Source: Paenibacillus sp. DMB20
Lineage (GTDB): Bacteria > Bacillota > Bacilli > Paenibacillales > Paenibacillaceae
DNA: 64,000 nucleotides
NCBI RefSeq assembly: GCF_000987955.1
Contig: NZ_LAZU01000051.1
Span: 62,001 to 126,000, forward strand
Direction: 5' to 3'
Shown: piece after piece, positions 9,147 to 19,925 of the stretch
Position numbering within the stretch: position 1 is the stretch's first letter
How the letters are laid out: the number at the start of each line of letters is the position of its first letter
Translations under genes and position numbers: made by a program
The notes under the pieces: model-generated
Seen by the model: only the letters and a program-made list of their open reading frames with translations
What the model was told of the DNA's origin: nothing
The model's database searches: none

Positions 9147-10351
9147 ATCGGAAAGCGGTGAAGAAAAAGATGATCATCATCTTGGCGGGTATAATGACTT
9201 TGGCAGTTGCAGTTTTTGCTGTTCTGTTGTTATCAAGCGGAATTTTCACAAGCTCACGTTATTTGGAGCCTTGGGACAAGAACTACTCTATGCAGTTCGA
9301 TGATCCTCGAATTCGTTTGGTTTCCCATGGAATATTGGCCGCGAACGGACATAATATGCAGCCTTGGAAAGTGCGGCTTGATCCGGATGATCCGCTAGTT
9401 TTCTACTTGTATGCAGATGCCGATCGATTAACGCCCGAAGTCGATCCTTTTGCACGCCAAACTTTGATTTCGCAAGGTGTATTTCTGGAATATGTCAAAA
9501 TCGCCGGAGACAAGCTCGGCTATGAGACCAAGATGGCATTATTCCCGGAGGGGGATTATGATGAACAGAATTTGCTGGAAAGCATGAAGACGACGCCAGT
9601 TGCCAAAGTCGCGTTAACAAAAACCAGCCCTCAAACCAATGTACCGCTATATGATTACATGTTTTTACCGGATACAAACCGGGCTCCATATAAGGAGAAT
9701 CAGTTGACGGACAAACAAATCAACGTACTGCAATCGATCCCAGCGGAAACCGATATTTCACTGCAAATTTTTCAATCTAAAAATGACGTAAATCGCCTGG
9801 GTCACTATGCGATCGAGGGGGCGAATATCGAAGCCGGCATCCATCGCATTAACGAAGAATCAGCTCAAATATTCCGATCCAACGAGTATCAGAAAAATAA
9901 ATACCGCTACGGCTTTTCGCTTGAAGGCCAAGGAAATTCAGGTATCATGAAGCATATCATGCAGGGAATAATCACATTGATCCCATCTTTCAACAACGAG
10001 AAGGCCTCATCGGACTTATTAGTAAAATCGACACAGACCGCGATTGAACATACACCAACCTATGCAATGATCATTACACAGGATAATAGTCGAGTTCAGC
10101 AAGTTCTATCCGGAATGGTGTACAGCAGATTGAATTTGACTGCGCATAATCTAGGGATCGCCATACAGCCGACAAGCCAAGCACTCGAAGAATATCCGGA
10201 GATGGATACATTATATTCGGCTATTCATCAAGAGTACGCCCCGCATTTTGGTACGATCCAAATGTTCGTCCGGCTCGGCCTGCCGACTAAAGCTGCGCTG
10301 CCAACAATGCGCCGGGACGTCCTGGAAATCATCGAAACGGCCAAAGATTGA
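9143..10351 (+). CDS. Membrane-anchored nitroreductase-like (Acg-family) protein
   Basis: This 402-residue protein starts with an N-terminal membrane anchor (about residues 11-33). The family signature follows: RLVSHGILAANGHNMQPWKV, the FMN-binding start typical of Acg-like nitroreductase homologues, then VDPFARQTLISQG. The C-terminal half (LTAHNLGIAIQPTSQALEEYP) also matches that family. The exact reaction is unknown; FMN-dependent or degenerate redox enzymes are both possible. It is translationally coupled to the TetR gene, suggesting induction by a toxic or redox-active compound. Confidence 0.75.
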   Translation: MNRKAVKKKMIIILAGIMTLAVAVFAVLLLSSGIFTSSRYLEPWDKNYSMQFDDPRIRLVSHGILAANGHNMQPWKVRLDPDDPLVFYLYADADRLTPEVDPFARQTLISQGVFLEYVKIAGDKLGYETKMALFPEGDYDEQNLLESMKTTPVAKVALTKTSPQTNVPLYDYMFLPDTNRAPYKENQLTDKQINVLQSIPAETDISLQIFQSKNDVNRLGHYAIEGANIEAGIHRINEESAQIFRSNEYQKNKYRYGFSLEGQGNSGIMKHIMQGIITLIPSFNNEKASSDLLVKSTQTAIEHTPTYAMIITQDNSRVQQVLSGMVYSRLNLTAHNLGIAIQPTSQALEEYPEMDTLYSAIHQEYAPHFGTIQMFVRLGLPTKAALPTMRRDVLEIIETAKD

Positions 10352-10638
10352 TCATTGAGAGAGGCAATCGTGAATTGGATATAAAAACTACACGGAAACG
10401 CTGGTAGAGACTAGATATAGAGCTCAAGACTATACTGAGAGCTACAGCAAATAAGGTGTTGCCGAGATAATAGATGTCTTATGTAAACTAAAAACGAATC
10501 GAAACATGTAAGCACCTTCGATTTTTCTTGAGATATATCTAGGAAGATTTAATCTTGTTGCTATATCGTTTGCATTAGGACGAAGGCGTGAACACGTCAT
10601 CCAGAGAATCTCCATCATGAACCACACGCAAATAAAAT

Positions 10639-10673
10639 AAGCTGCTTCTGGTAAAGTACCCGAGGCAGCTTTT
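10639..10673. terminator. Bidirectional hairpin terminator
   Basis: AAGCTGCTTCTGG pairs with CCCGAGGCAGCTT (minor mismatches) around TAAAGTA and is followed by TT. It probably ends the tetR-nitroreductase transcript, although it lies 290 bp downstream. Confidence 0.55.
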
Positions 10674-11037
10674 AGCATAGGCTTTATACAATGTCTACAA
10701 AATCGGTCTTGACCCTTTCTTGCGAAATGCTTGAAAGTGTTTTGATTTCTCCTACGTTATATGGTCAGTCACGATTGCTCAGAATTCCTTTATTTTTTTA
10801 TTTGATTGATTCAAACTTTAAACTTTGTCTTCAGTTTTAGAGTTTATCAACATCCTCTGGTGTAGGCGATAGGACATACACCCATTGATCTTTGAAACCT
10901 TTTAAGTACACTTGAGTTTTAATTAAAGCATAAGTTAGTGCAAAGAATTCAATAGTGCATTTAAGTATATTCATTATATGGTCAGTTTTGTCTAACCCAG
11001 TAGTTAATATTAATTCGCTTAGAACTATTCCAATTGC

Positions 11038-11112
11038 ATCTACAATGCCTTTCAATCCATCTGAGACAAAGAGAAGTACTTCTTGTGTACTTTCGACATT
11101 TTATACTACGCC
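11038..11112 (-). pseudogene. Possible IS256-family transposase remnant
   Basis: Reading the minus strand from about 11112 gives STQEVLLFVSDGLKGIVDAI, close to the conserved VSDGLKG stretch of IS256-type transposases. The frame stays open to 10837, but the continuation (LILTTGLDKTDHIMNILK and on) is not transposase-like. No terminal repeats or other transposase parts were found. This is weak evidence from one short motif. Confidence 0.3.
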
Positions 11113-11558
11113 GAGTGGATTAAAGACCGTTATGAGCTACAGTTTATTGACATATATCCTGTGGACGATAGCAACCCTTTCATTGTAGTTAGTGTTAGCG
11201 GCACAATGTTAGGGAATAAAAAAGCACGAGATCCTAAAGACAAAGTGATTTTCCAGTATGACTATTAACAACTGCCTGAGAGGGCTAAAATCAACTATAC
11301 ACATGTGTAGCTTTGAACATGGAGCCAATAAAGAAATGTTAGTTTGATCAAATTAACGCCTATCTGCTGATTTTCTCCTGCAAAAACTGAGTTATTGACT
11401 TGAGCCGGTCCATCAGGATATAGTGATAAAAAGCACTGAATAGTTATTAGCGATAAGAATGTGTCTTTGAAAGCGGGAACTTCGGTTCCTGTATTTGGAG
11501 CGCATTTTTTTTTCTGAATTCTTTTTGAACCACCTCTACAAAGGAAAGGATGAAAGCG

Positions 11559-12017
11559 ATGTCGGATTCATCATCTTCCTTGCCGATCGGTAAGCTGTCC
11601 ATACTGCTTGCGGTTCTTCAAGAGCATCCATGGAGGAAGGAGATTGAAAAGGAGCTGACCGAGCAGGGCTGCTTATTTACAATCGGCCGGGTTGGAGCGA
11701 TGGATATTACCAAAGTCGTTGTCGCGATGGAAACCGCCGCCAAGAACAACCATATTATCGACAGTCAATCTTATCGCGAAGTGCATGCGGTATACCATGC
11801 CATTATTGAAGCCATCCAGGGATTGGGACGCGGCGTGTTTCAATTCGGGGATATCCTGCGCACCGTCGGGCTGACCTTTGCCATCGTCAGGGGGAAGATG
11901 GAGGGGACCGTAAAGCATAACGGCGAGTGGATTGCCGTCTGCGTGTACGGAACGATCGGAGCCCCCAAAAAGGGCTTTGAGCATGAAGCGATCGGATTCG
12001 GGTTTAATCATATTTAG
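11559..12017 (+). CDS. hutP: HutP, histidine-dependent antiterminator of the hut operon
   Basis: HutP is an RNA-binding protein that, with histidine and Mg2+, binds NAG triplets and prevents termination upstream of hutH. The sequence aligns over the whole HutP length: IGKLSILLAVLQEHPWRKEIEKEL at the start and the histidine-rich segment KNNHIIDSQSYREVHAVYHAI. ATG 11559 (152 residues) is preferred over ATG 11550 because AAAGGAAAGG ends right at 11549, giving normal spacing only for the second ATG. It stands directly in front of the hut genes, as in Bacillus. Confidence 0.93.
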   Translation: MSDSSSSLPIGKLSILLAVLQEHPWRKEIEKELTEQGCLFTIGRVGAMDITKVVVAMETAAKNNHIIDSQSYREVHAVYHAIIEAIQGLGRGVFQFGDILRTVGLTFAIVRGKMEGTVKHNGEWIAVCVYGTIGAPKKGFEHEAIGFGFNHI

Positions 12018-12077
12018 AAGCCGGGGTTCATCTTTGGTCAAAAAATTTAAAATTGATGCAATCTTTATCGCTTTATA

Positions 12078-12156
12078 CAGCTAGACAGCCCCTTCTGGCA
12101 TTTAGTCATTAGTAATTTAGAAGCCGGTACCATTTTATTTGGTATGGGCTTTTTAT
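12078..12156 (+). promoter_or_regulatory. Putative HutP-responsive NAG repeats and terminator
   Basis: A terminator hairpin (AAGCCGGTACC, loop ATTTTATTT, GGTATGGGCT, then TTTTT) at 12121-12154 lies between hutP and hutH. Just upstream are NAG triplets: CAG 12078, TAG 12082, CAG 12086, TAG 12103, TAG 12110 and TAG 12118, spaced by 1 to 5 nt within each cluster. This matches the known HutP target layout. Histidine-bound HutP should block the hairpin and allow hutHUI transcription. Confidence 0.72.
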
Positions 12157-12180
12157 ATTACTCGTAAAGCAGGTGGACTG

Positions 12181-13723
12181 ATGCAAACAACATCCGAAAA
12201 AAAAAGTAATGCTGAATGGCAGATCGTTAACGCTGGAACATGTGGTCCGGGTGGCGCGCGATTTTGCGAAAGTGGATATCGACGCGGATAGTCTCGGCAG
12301 AGTAAAACGTTCCCGCGAGTACGTGGAGAAGCTGCTGCAAGAGAAAAAAGTGGTCTACGGCCTTACCACAGGCTTCGGAAAATTCAGCGACACCTATATC
12401 GATGGCGAGGATGCAAAGCAACTGCAGCTTAATCTCATCCGCAGCCATGCGTGCGGAATAGGCGAGCCGTTTTCGCCTGAAGTCGTCAGAGCCATTATGC
12501 TGCTGCGCATCAATGCGCTTCTGCTTGGTTATTCCGGCATCCGGCCCGAGGTGGTGAAGCGGATGGCGGAAATGCTGAATCGGGGCGTCACGCCGGTCAT
12601 TCCCGAAAAAGGATCGCTGGGTGCGAGCGGGGATCTCGCCCCTTTATCCCATTTGGCGCTTGTGCTTATCGGGGAAGGCGAAGCGTATTATGAAGGACAG
12701 CGGATGCCCGGCGGCCAGGCCATGGCCCTTGCGGGACTTAAGCCGGTCACGCTGGAAGAAAAAGAGGGGCTGGCGCTCATCAACGGAACGCAGGCCATGA
12801 CCGCCGTTGGCGCCATCGCCTGTTACGATGCGATCAACCTGGCAAGATGGGCGGATTGCACCGCGGCCTTAACCGCTGAGTCGCTCCGGAGCGTAAAGGA
12901 TGCTTTCGATCCGTTGACCCACATCATCCGGCCCCATCCTGGGCAGGCGGCGTCCGCCGGAAATATCCGAAAGCTTACCGAGGGCAGCGGCCTGTTGACT
13001 GCGCAGGGAGAGCTTCGCGTCCAGGATGCCTATTCGATTCGCTGCGCGCCGCAGGTTCATGGCGCGAGCCGGGACGCCCTAACTTACGTCAGGGAAAAGA
13101 TAGAGATTGAAATGAATGCGGCCACGGACAATCCGCTCATATTTCCTGACGAGGACAGGGTGATATCCGGCGGAAACTTTCACGGCCAGCCCATCGCGCT
13201 CGCAGTGGATCACCTGTCGATTCTTTCATCCGAACTCGCAAACATCGCCGAGCGGAGAATCGAAAGGCTGGTGAATCCTCATCTGAACGAAGGCTTGCCG
13301 CCGTTCCTTACCCGAAACGGAGGGGTGCAGTCCGGTTTTATGATCGCCCAATATGCGGCAGCCGCGGTGGTGTCGGAGAACAAATCGCTGGCCCATCCGG
13401 CAAGCGTGGATTCGATTCCTTCTTCCGGAAATCAGGAAGACCATGTGAGCATGGGGACGATCGGTGCCCGCAAAGCCATGTTAATCGTGAACAATGCCTA
13501 TTCCGTTCTTGCCATCGAGCTGTTGTGCGGCGCGCAGGCTGCGGATTACCGGGGGCCCGAGAAACTTGGCAGAGGAACCAAGTGGCTGTATGAACGCTGC
13601 CGGGAGCAAGCGGGGTTTGTGGATGAGGATCGGGCGTTATCCGATGATTTCAGGACCATTGCAGATTGGATGAAGCAAACGGATGTGCAAGCGGCTTTAT
13701 CCGGAATCACGGACATTCAATAA
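12181..13723 (+). CDS. hutH: Histidine ammonia-lyase (N-terminal frameshift at A9)
   Basis: HutH removes ammonia from histidine to give urocanate. The catalytic MIO-forming triad Ala-Ser-Gly sits in GSLGASGDLAPLSHLALV, and QDAYSIRCAPQVHG and TDNPLIF are also diagnostic. An ATG at 12181 behind GCAGGTGG is the likely true start, but nine A at 12197-12205 put it out of frame. With eight A the N-terminus reads MQTTSEKKVMLNGRSLTLEH and the protein has 513 residues. If the sequence is correct, translation could start at ATG 12209 (504 residues), which has no clear ribosome site. Confidence 0.95.
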
Positions 13724-13744
13724 CTTTTGTGGGGGTTGAATAGG

Positions 13745-15431
13745 ATGAATATGAAATCTGCTGCAAGAACCATACGCGCGCCGAGAGGAACGGAGCTGAA
13801 TGCCAAGGGCTGGGTTCAAGAGGCGGCATTGCGAATGTTAATGAACAACCTGGATCCGGAGGTCGCCGAGCATCCCGACAAACTGGTAGTTTATGGCGGC
13901 ATCGGCAAAGCGGCGCGGAACTGGGAGAGCTTTGATGCGCTGGTTGAAACCCTCAAGACCCTGGAGGAAAACGAAACGATGCTCGTGCAGTCGGGCAAAC
14001 CCGTGGCCGTATTCCGAACGCATAAAAAATGCGCCGCGCGTGCTGTTGGCCAATTCCAATCTTGTCCCTGCGTGGGCTCACTGGGAGCATTTCCACGAGC
14101 TCGACCGGAAAGGGCTCATCATGTACGGACAGATGACGGCGGGAAGCTGGATCTATATCGGCAGCCAGGGCATCGTTCAAGGAACGTACGAAACGTTTGC
14201 GGAATGCGCTAGGCAGCATTTCGGCGGCAGCTTAAAGGGCACCATTACGGTCACCGCAGGCATGGGGGGCATGGGCGGCGCCCAACCGCTGGCGGTGACG
14301 ATGAACGATGGCGTTGTCATCTGCGTCGACGTGGACCGCACCCGAATCGACAAACGGATCGAGACGCGTTATTGCGATACGGTCACGGAAAATCTGGATG
14401 ACGCGATTGCCCTTGCCATAGACGCCAAGAATCAGGGGAAACCCTTATCGATCGGACTGGTCGGGAATGCGGCAGAGGTGCTTCCGATGATGCTGGACAA
14501 AGGGTTCATTCCCGATATTGTTACAGATCAAACGTCGGCCCATGATCCGTTAAACGGATATTTGCCAAAAGGCTTCACGCTTGAAGCCGGTAAAAAGCTC
14601 CGCCAGGATGATCCGGCCTTGTATATGAAGCTGGCGCGGCAAAGCATGGCGGAGCATGTACAGGCGATGCTGGAGCTGCAGAAGCAGGGTGCCGTCGCTT
14701 TTGACTACGGCAACAATATCCGTCAAATGGCTTACGATGAAGGCGTTATGCAGGCATTTGATTTTCCGGGGTTTGTTCCGGCCTATATCCGGCCTCAGTT
14801 TTGCGAAGGCAAAGGGCCGTTTCGCTGGGCGGCGCTGTCCGGCGATCCGGAAGACATCCTGAAAACGGACAGAGTTATTTTAGACACGTTCGCTCATAAC
14901 GAGCATCTATGCAAATGGATCAGGATGGCGCAGGAAAAGATCGAATTCCAGGGCCTTCCTGCACGTATTTGCTGGCTTGGCTACGGGGAACGGGCCCGAT
15001 TTGGACGCATCATTAACGACATGGTGGCGTCCGGCGAGTTATCCGCACCCATCGTGATCGGCCGTGACCATCTGGATGCGGGCTCCGTCGCTTCGCCTAA
15101 CCGGGAAACGGAAGCCATGCGCGACGGAAGCGATGCCATTGCGGATTGGCCGATTCTGAATGCGCTTTTAAACACTGCGGCAGGGGCAAGCTGGGTATCG
15201 CTTCATCACGGCGGGGGCGTTGGCATGGGATACTCCATTCATGCGGGCATGGTTGTCGTGGCGGACGGAACGAAAGATGCGGAGGAGCGATTGGAACGGG
15301 TGCTGACCACCGACCCGGGCATGGGCGTGGTGCGCCATGCAGACGCCGGTTATCCGCTTGCCGTGGAAACGGCCAAGAAAAATGGCATAAGGATGCCCAT
15401 GCTGGATGAGCGGGAGGGAGGTCTCTTATGA
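13745..15431 (+). CDS. hutU: Urocanate hydratase (frameshifted)
   Basis: HutU converts urocanate to imidazolone propionate using bound NAD. Recognisable blocks are MLVQSGKPVAVFRTHK, YGQMTAGSWIYIGSQGIVQG, GGMGGAQPLAVTMNDG and HHGGGVGMGYSIHAG. ATG 13745 follows a G-rich ribosome site. Six A at 14034-14039 break the frame; five restore RTHKNAPRVLLANSNLVPAW and a normal length of 561 residues. The stop overlaps the hutI start by 4 bp (ATGA), indicating translational coupling. Confidence 0.95.
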
Positions 15432-16703
15432 TTTATATCCGGAAAGCGGCCCAGGTGGTTGCCGTCAGCGGCGGGACCACCGCCCCCAAGATACGGGATG
15501 ACATGAGAGAGCTGAACGTGATCGAGAACGGCGGCGTTGTCGTCGAAGGGGAGCGCATTGTTTTTGTGGGCCCCGACGAAGAGGCGGAAGCATATGTAAA
15601 GGCGAATCGGAGCCAAGAGGAAGTTACGGTTATAAACGCTGAGGGCAAAACGGTCACCCCCGGCCTGATTGATCCGCACACTCATATCGTGTTTGCCGGG
15701 TCGCGTGAATTCGAACTGGGTCTGCGTCTGCAAGGGGCGACCTATATGGATATCTTGCGGGCAGGCGGCGGGATTTTGTACTCTACGGAACAGACCCGCA
15801 AAGCGGATGAACAGCAATTGATGGAGGAGACCGGAAAGCGCCTTGACCGATTCCTGGCGCATGGCGTGACGACGGTCGAAGCCAAGAGCGGATACGGGCT
15901 GCGACTGGAAGACGAATTGAAGCAGCTGCGGGTTGCCCGTTCCCTCAATCGGCTGCATCCCGTAGAGCTGGTGTCCACGTTTATGGGAGCGCATGCCGTG
16001 CCCCCGGAGTTTAAAGAGGCTCCGGAGGAATTCGTTCGCCTGATCGTCGAAGGGATGATCCCGGCCGTGGCGGAGCAAGGACTCGCGGAATACTGCGACG
16101 TATTTTGCGAAGAGGGCGTGTTTACGCCGGATCAAACCAGGGATATTTTGCGCGCGGGAATGAAGTTTGGGCTCAAGCCGAAGGTACACGCGGATGAAAT
16201 CGTGCATTCCGGCGGTGCGGAACTGGCCGCGGAACTCGAAGCCGTCTCGGCGGAGCATTTGCTTCAAGCTTCCGAGGGAGGAATTCGGGCTATGGCGGAG
16301 AAGGGGGTCATCGCCGTTCTTTTGCCCGGTACGGCTTTCTATTTGATGACGACCCCGGCCGATGCCCGGAAGATGATCGATGCGGGCGTCCCCGTTGCGC
16401 TGTCGACGGACTGCAATCCGGGATCAAGTCCCACGGTTTCGCTGCCTTTCATCATGAACCTGGCCTGTCTGACGATGCGGATGACCCCGGAGGAAGCGTT
16501 GACAGCTTGCACTATCAACGCCGCCCATGCGATCGGCCGCGCAGAACGGATCGGCAGCATCGAGCCCGGTAAACAGGCGGACATCGTCATTTTCGATGCC
16601 CCGAACTATATGTTTCTGCAGTACCACTATGCCGTAAATTTGACGGATACCGTGATCAAGAAAGGCATCCCCGTGATTGCGGGGGGGGAAAGTCAAAGCA
16701 TAG
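15428..16703 (+). CDS. hutI: Imidazolonepropionase (3' frameshift)
   Basis: HutI hydrolyses imidazolone propionate to formiminoglutamate. It has the amidohydrolase metal motif PGLIDPHTHIVF, the substrate segment LRLQGATYMDILRAGGGI, KVHADEIVHSGG and LSTDCNPGSSPT. As given, the frame runs on to 16762 through a terminator, which is abnormal. A run of eight G at 16681-16688 explains it: with seven G the protein ends IAGGKVKA at a TAG at 16701-16703, giving 424 residues. No hutG (formiminoglutamase) is present in this operon. Confidence 0.94.
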
Positions 16704-16718
16704 ACCCCGATGCCCAAA

Positions 16719-16755
16719 GAACCGCATGCCGGCAAAGCATGCGGTTTTTTTTTTG
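16719..16755 (+). terminator. Rho-independent terminator of the hut operon
   Basis: ACCGCATGC pairs with GCATGCGGT around CGGCAAA and is followed by ten T residues. It stands between the convergent hutI and yesN-like genes. Confidence 0.88.
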
Positions 16756-16774
16756 GCCATAGCTTCGGTCCGTC

Positions 16775-17837
16775 TTAATGGCTTGCATGCCGGAACCCCG
16801 ATTTCCGGTATTCGGCGGGCGTCAGGCCGAAATGCTTTTTAAAGGTTCTGCTGAAGTGCGAATAATCGGTGAACCCGACCTGATAGGCGATTTCCACGGC
16901 AGGGGAGGTGTCCTGCTCAAGCAGCTCCGCGGCTTTTTCCAACCGGGTCTGAACGAGATATTTAACAAAATTGATATTCATTTCTTCTTTGAAGGAACGG
17001 CTCAGATAAGCGACGGACATCCCCAGTTCGGCGGCCACTCTCGGCAGGGAAAGCTCTTCATCGGCATAATGCTCTTTAATGTATTCCGTCGCCTTTAAAA
17101 TATTATGGCGCGCCCCCAAATTCCGGGACCCTTTGATCTCGGAAATCATGGAAGCGACGGCGCTTTGAAGATGGGCCACGCACAAATCCTCACGGGCCGG
17201 CCAGCCGGACGCATCCCGCCGGGATTCGGATAAAGCGAAGGATCTGTCGTTCAGGTTTTCTTCGACCCATCCAATCAAACCGGAGGCGAACCTGGGAAAG
17301 GCCAGTTCTTCCGTTTCCCGCTCCTCATAATGCGCGCAGGCTCTCGAGATCACCGCCGTCGCCTCCGTTTGATCCGTGCTCCAAATCGCCGAGGCCAGCT
17401 CTTTCGCCAGCTCCTGGTATTTTACCAGCCAACCGCTCTGCCGAATCAAGCGCTCTTCGTCCTTTTTTTAACTGTTCATAAACGATGGAAAGCGATTCCA
17501 AAAATTGATCGGGGTCGACCGGCTTGAGCAAAAAGTTGGACACGCCGTACCGGATGGCCTGCTGCGCGTACTCGAAATGGTCGTAACCCGACAATATGAT
17601 AAAGCGGATTCCGTTTCGCCGCTGTTGCGCTGCCCCGATAAAGGCAAGACCGTCCATCCGCGGCATCCGGATATCCGTAACGACAATATCTGGACAGCTG
17701 CCGTCAAGCAGTTCCAGCGCTTCCTCCCCATCCTCGGCTTCCCCCGTGACGATAATATCGAGACCGGAGGTTTCAACGAGTTTTCTCAAACTCAAGTGAA
17801 TCATATATTCATCATCGATGATCATTAAACGGTACAT
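16775..17837 (-). CDS. YesN-like response regulator with AraC-type DNA-binding domain (frameshifted)
   Basis: The N-terminal receiver domain shows the acidic pair IIDDEY, the phospho-acceptor Asp in IVVTDIRMPRMDG and the lysine in LLKPVD. The C-terminal AraC helix-turn-helix pair includes RVAAELGMSVAYLSRSFKEE and VGFTDYSHFSRTFKKHFGL. The ATG at 17837 follows AGGAGG. Seven T at 17463-17469 (A7 on the coding strand) break the frame; with six it reads YEQLKKDEERLIRQSGW and gives 353 residues. It overlaps the kinase gene by 13 bp. It probably controls the adjacent sugar transporter. Confidence 0.92.
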
Positions 17838-19673
17838 GGCCAATCCTCCTCTTCCTTCAGACGGCATGGCAGCCGGATTTCAAAACAAGTCCCCTGGCCG
17901 GGGGCGGATTCGACGATGCGCAGTCCATAGTCCGAGCCGAAGGCAAGCCGCAGCCGCTGATGCACGTTCAATAGTCCGATGCCCGAGGTAACGGTGTCCC
18001 CGGTTGAAGCAGCTGCTTGAAGATCCCCGTCGCTAAACCGGTCAAGGAACCGTTCCCGGGTCTCTTCGCTCATTCCTATGCCGCGATCGATAACGAGAAC
18101 GGAGAAATAGCCTTGCTCCGGTTTTCCCATCACCCCGATATAAGTCGGTTTTTGACCATGATAACCGTGAATGAACGCGTTCTCGACCAGAGGCTGCAAG
18201 GTCAGGCGGACGGTAGAAATATGACGGCCCCAGTATTCATCCATATGGATATCCACTTCCAAATGCCGGAAGCGTGCCTGCTGGATCGTCAAATACGAGC
18301 GGATATGCGTCAGTTCCTCGTGCAGGGAGACGATCTGCCCCGCGTTCCCGGTGTTGTAGCGGAACATGTGCGCAAGCGCGCCCGTCATCCGGCTGATGTC
18401 CCGGTTGTTTTCCATGATGGCATGAGAGTTGATAATTTCAAGAGAGTTATATAAAAAGTGCGGATTAATATGCGATTGCATGGATTGCAGCGCGGATTCC
18501 TTTTGTTTGATAATCAGTTCCTGCTCCTTCAGCTTGGAGGAATGGACCTCTTTGACAAGCCGGTTCAGTTCGCCCACCATTTTGAAAAAGCTCCGGTATA
18601 CCAAACCGATCTCGTCCTTCCGCCGGCTGTTGGAGTGGGAACGTATCGTAAAGTCGCCGTTCTCCACATGCGCCATGAGCTTTTGGAGGAAGGTGAGGGA
18701 TCGGGACAAAAAAAAGCGAATAACCGCCTACGACCGAGAGGGTGATGCCGACAAGGATTACCGCCGCAATCAGCGAAAGGTTTCGCAAATGGATCAGATT
18801 GCCGATGACCTTGCGGAGCGGGATGTCGGCAATCACGATCCAATCGGTTATTTGGGAATTTTCGTAAATGACCAGCGTTTCATCGGATGCCGGTCCGTGA
18901 CGAAAATACCCCGAATTCCCTTCATGCATTCCTTTCATCACCTCCTGCGGAATCCGGGTACCGGTAAGCGAAGCTTCCGGATGGTACACGATATCGCCGT
19001 TCCGGGATGCAATCCATACGGTAAACCCGCCGGGGGTGGCGTTGTTGGATATGCTTTCGATCTGCCGGAGGTTCAAATCGACGATGAGAAGGCCTTTATA
19101 CAAATACGAAGTGCTGCTGTGGAGCTTGCGGGCAACGGTGAGCACAGGGGTCGAGCCAATTTTGCCGACGCCCAGGACTTGATAGTTGTCCATGGATTCC
19201 ATCTGCTGAAGATAATTTAAATTGCGGGTGCGTACATCTTTCATGTTGACGGGGGTTTCGGCTCTGCTGAAGTCCGTAATTTGCCTCTGGTTATCCGCGA
19301 CCAGGGACATGCCGATAATATCGGATCTGCCGTAAATCATTTGCGCGAACAGGTCATCCTCCACTTTTTCGGAGATGGTATAGTACTGGAACGGCGTCAA
19401 AGCCGGGGCGTCGAGCAGCTGCTGAATCTGAGGGTGGTTGACGAAAGGATACGTCGAATTTTCCAGGCTGGATATGTACAGGTCGAGGTATTCGTTTGTC
19501 TGATTGATAATGCTTTTATTGGTGGCGATCGCCGACTGCTCGATCGTTTCCGTCGAGGAGGCATACCAAAGCCAGCTCATCATGGATACAGGAATGCCGA
19601 TACCGAAAACAATTAACAGCATCAAGCGGCGGTTGATCGAAAGGGAGGGTTGGAATAACGAGCTTATCCTCAA
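17825..19673 (-). CDS. YesM-like sensor histidine kinase (frameshifted)
   Basis: This membrane sensor kinase has an N-terminal transmembrane segment (LMLLIVFGIGIPVSM), an extracellular Cache-like domain, a second membrane segment (LIAAVILVGITLSVVGGYS), HAMP, the YesM-type phosphoacceptor (LQSMQSHINPHFLYNSLE) and an HATPase domain (LVENAFIHGY, GIGLLNVHQRL). Eight A at 18708-18715 break the frame before HAMP; seven restore GGYSLFLSRSLTFLQK and 615 residues. The start is TTG 19673 with a weak ribosome site, so it is provisional. Sugar signalling to the partner YesN is inferred from context. Confidence 0.92.
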
Positions 19674-19780
19674 ATCTGGTCACATCCCTGTTCATTTATT
19701 GCATCACTGTATGGAACATTGTAGCAAAAAAATATCAAGTTGTAAATAAAAAACTCATGTCAGGTTCAGGCAAAGTTGAT

Positions 19781-19810
19781 TATACTTACTTGCAATGAAA
19801 GCGCTTTACA
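19781..19810 (+). promoter_or_regulatory. Putative -10 and overlapping cre-like site of the sugar ABC operon
   Basis: TATACT at 19781-19786 could be a -10 element, with no good -35. It is followed by TGAAAGCGCTTTACA at 19796-19810, a cre-like palindrome with one extra base. That placement would let CcpA block transcription of the binding-protein operon. Confidence 0.4.
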
Positions 19811-19925
19811 AACAAATGAAACAGGCGTTAAGGAAAGGGGAAGGGACGAAAAAACGAAAAAATTCATGCAAGCGAACCAAACATAAAAAAAAGATCGCAC
19901 GAGAGATATGAAAGGGGATGAAGGT

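Larger units (their letters stand above)
10352..11546. other. Gene-poor AT-rich region with decayed fragments
   Basis: About 1.2 kb without a convincing intact gene. It holds a hairpin terminator (10639-10673), a minus-strand stretch near 11110-11045 with an IS256-like phrase (EVLLFVSDGLKGIVDAI), and a plus-strand open tail at 11083-11268 (ending MLGNKKARDPKDKVIFQYDY). The last two overlap and look like remnants. Nothing further is recognisable up to hutP. Confidence 0.45.

Noticed and set aside
10442..10678. Minus-strand ORF of 78 codons
   Set aside because: It starts within a terminator hairpin, has no ribosome site and unlikely residue composition.
16704..16762. C-terminal extension of HutI through the terminator
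   Set aside because: The added residues are encoded by the terminator hairpin and T tract; one extra G at 16681-16688 explains the run-on.
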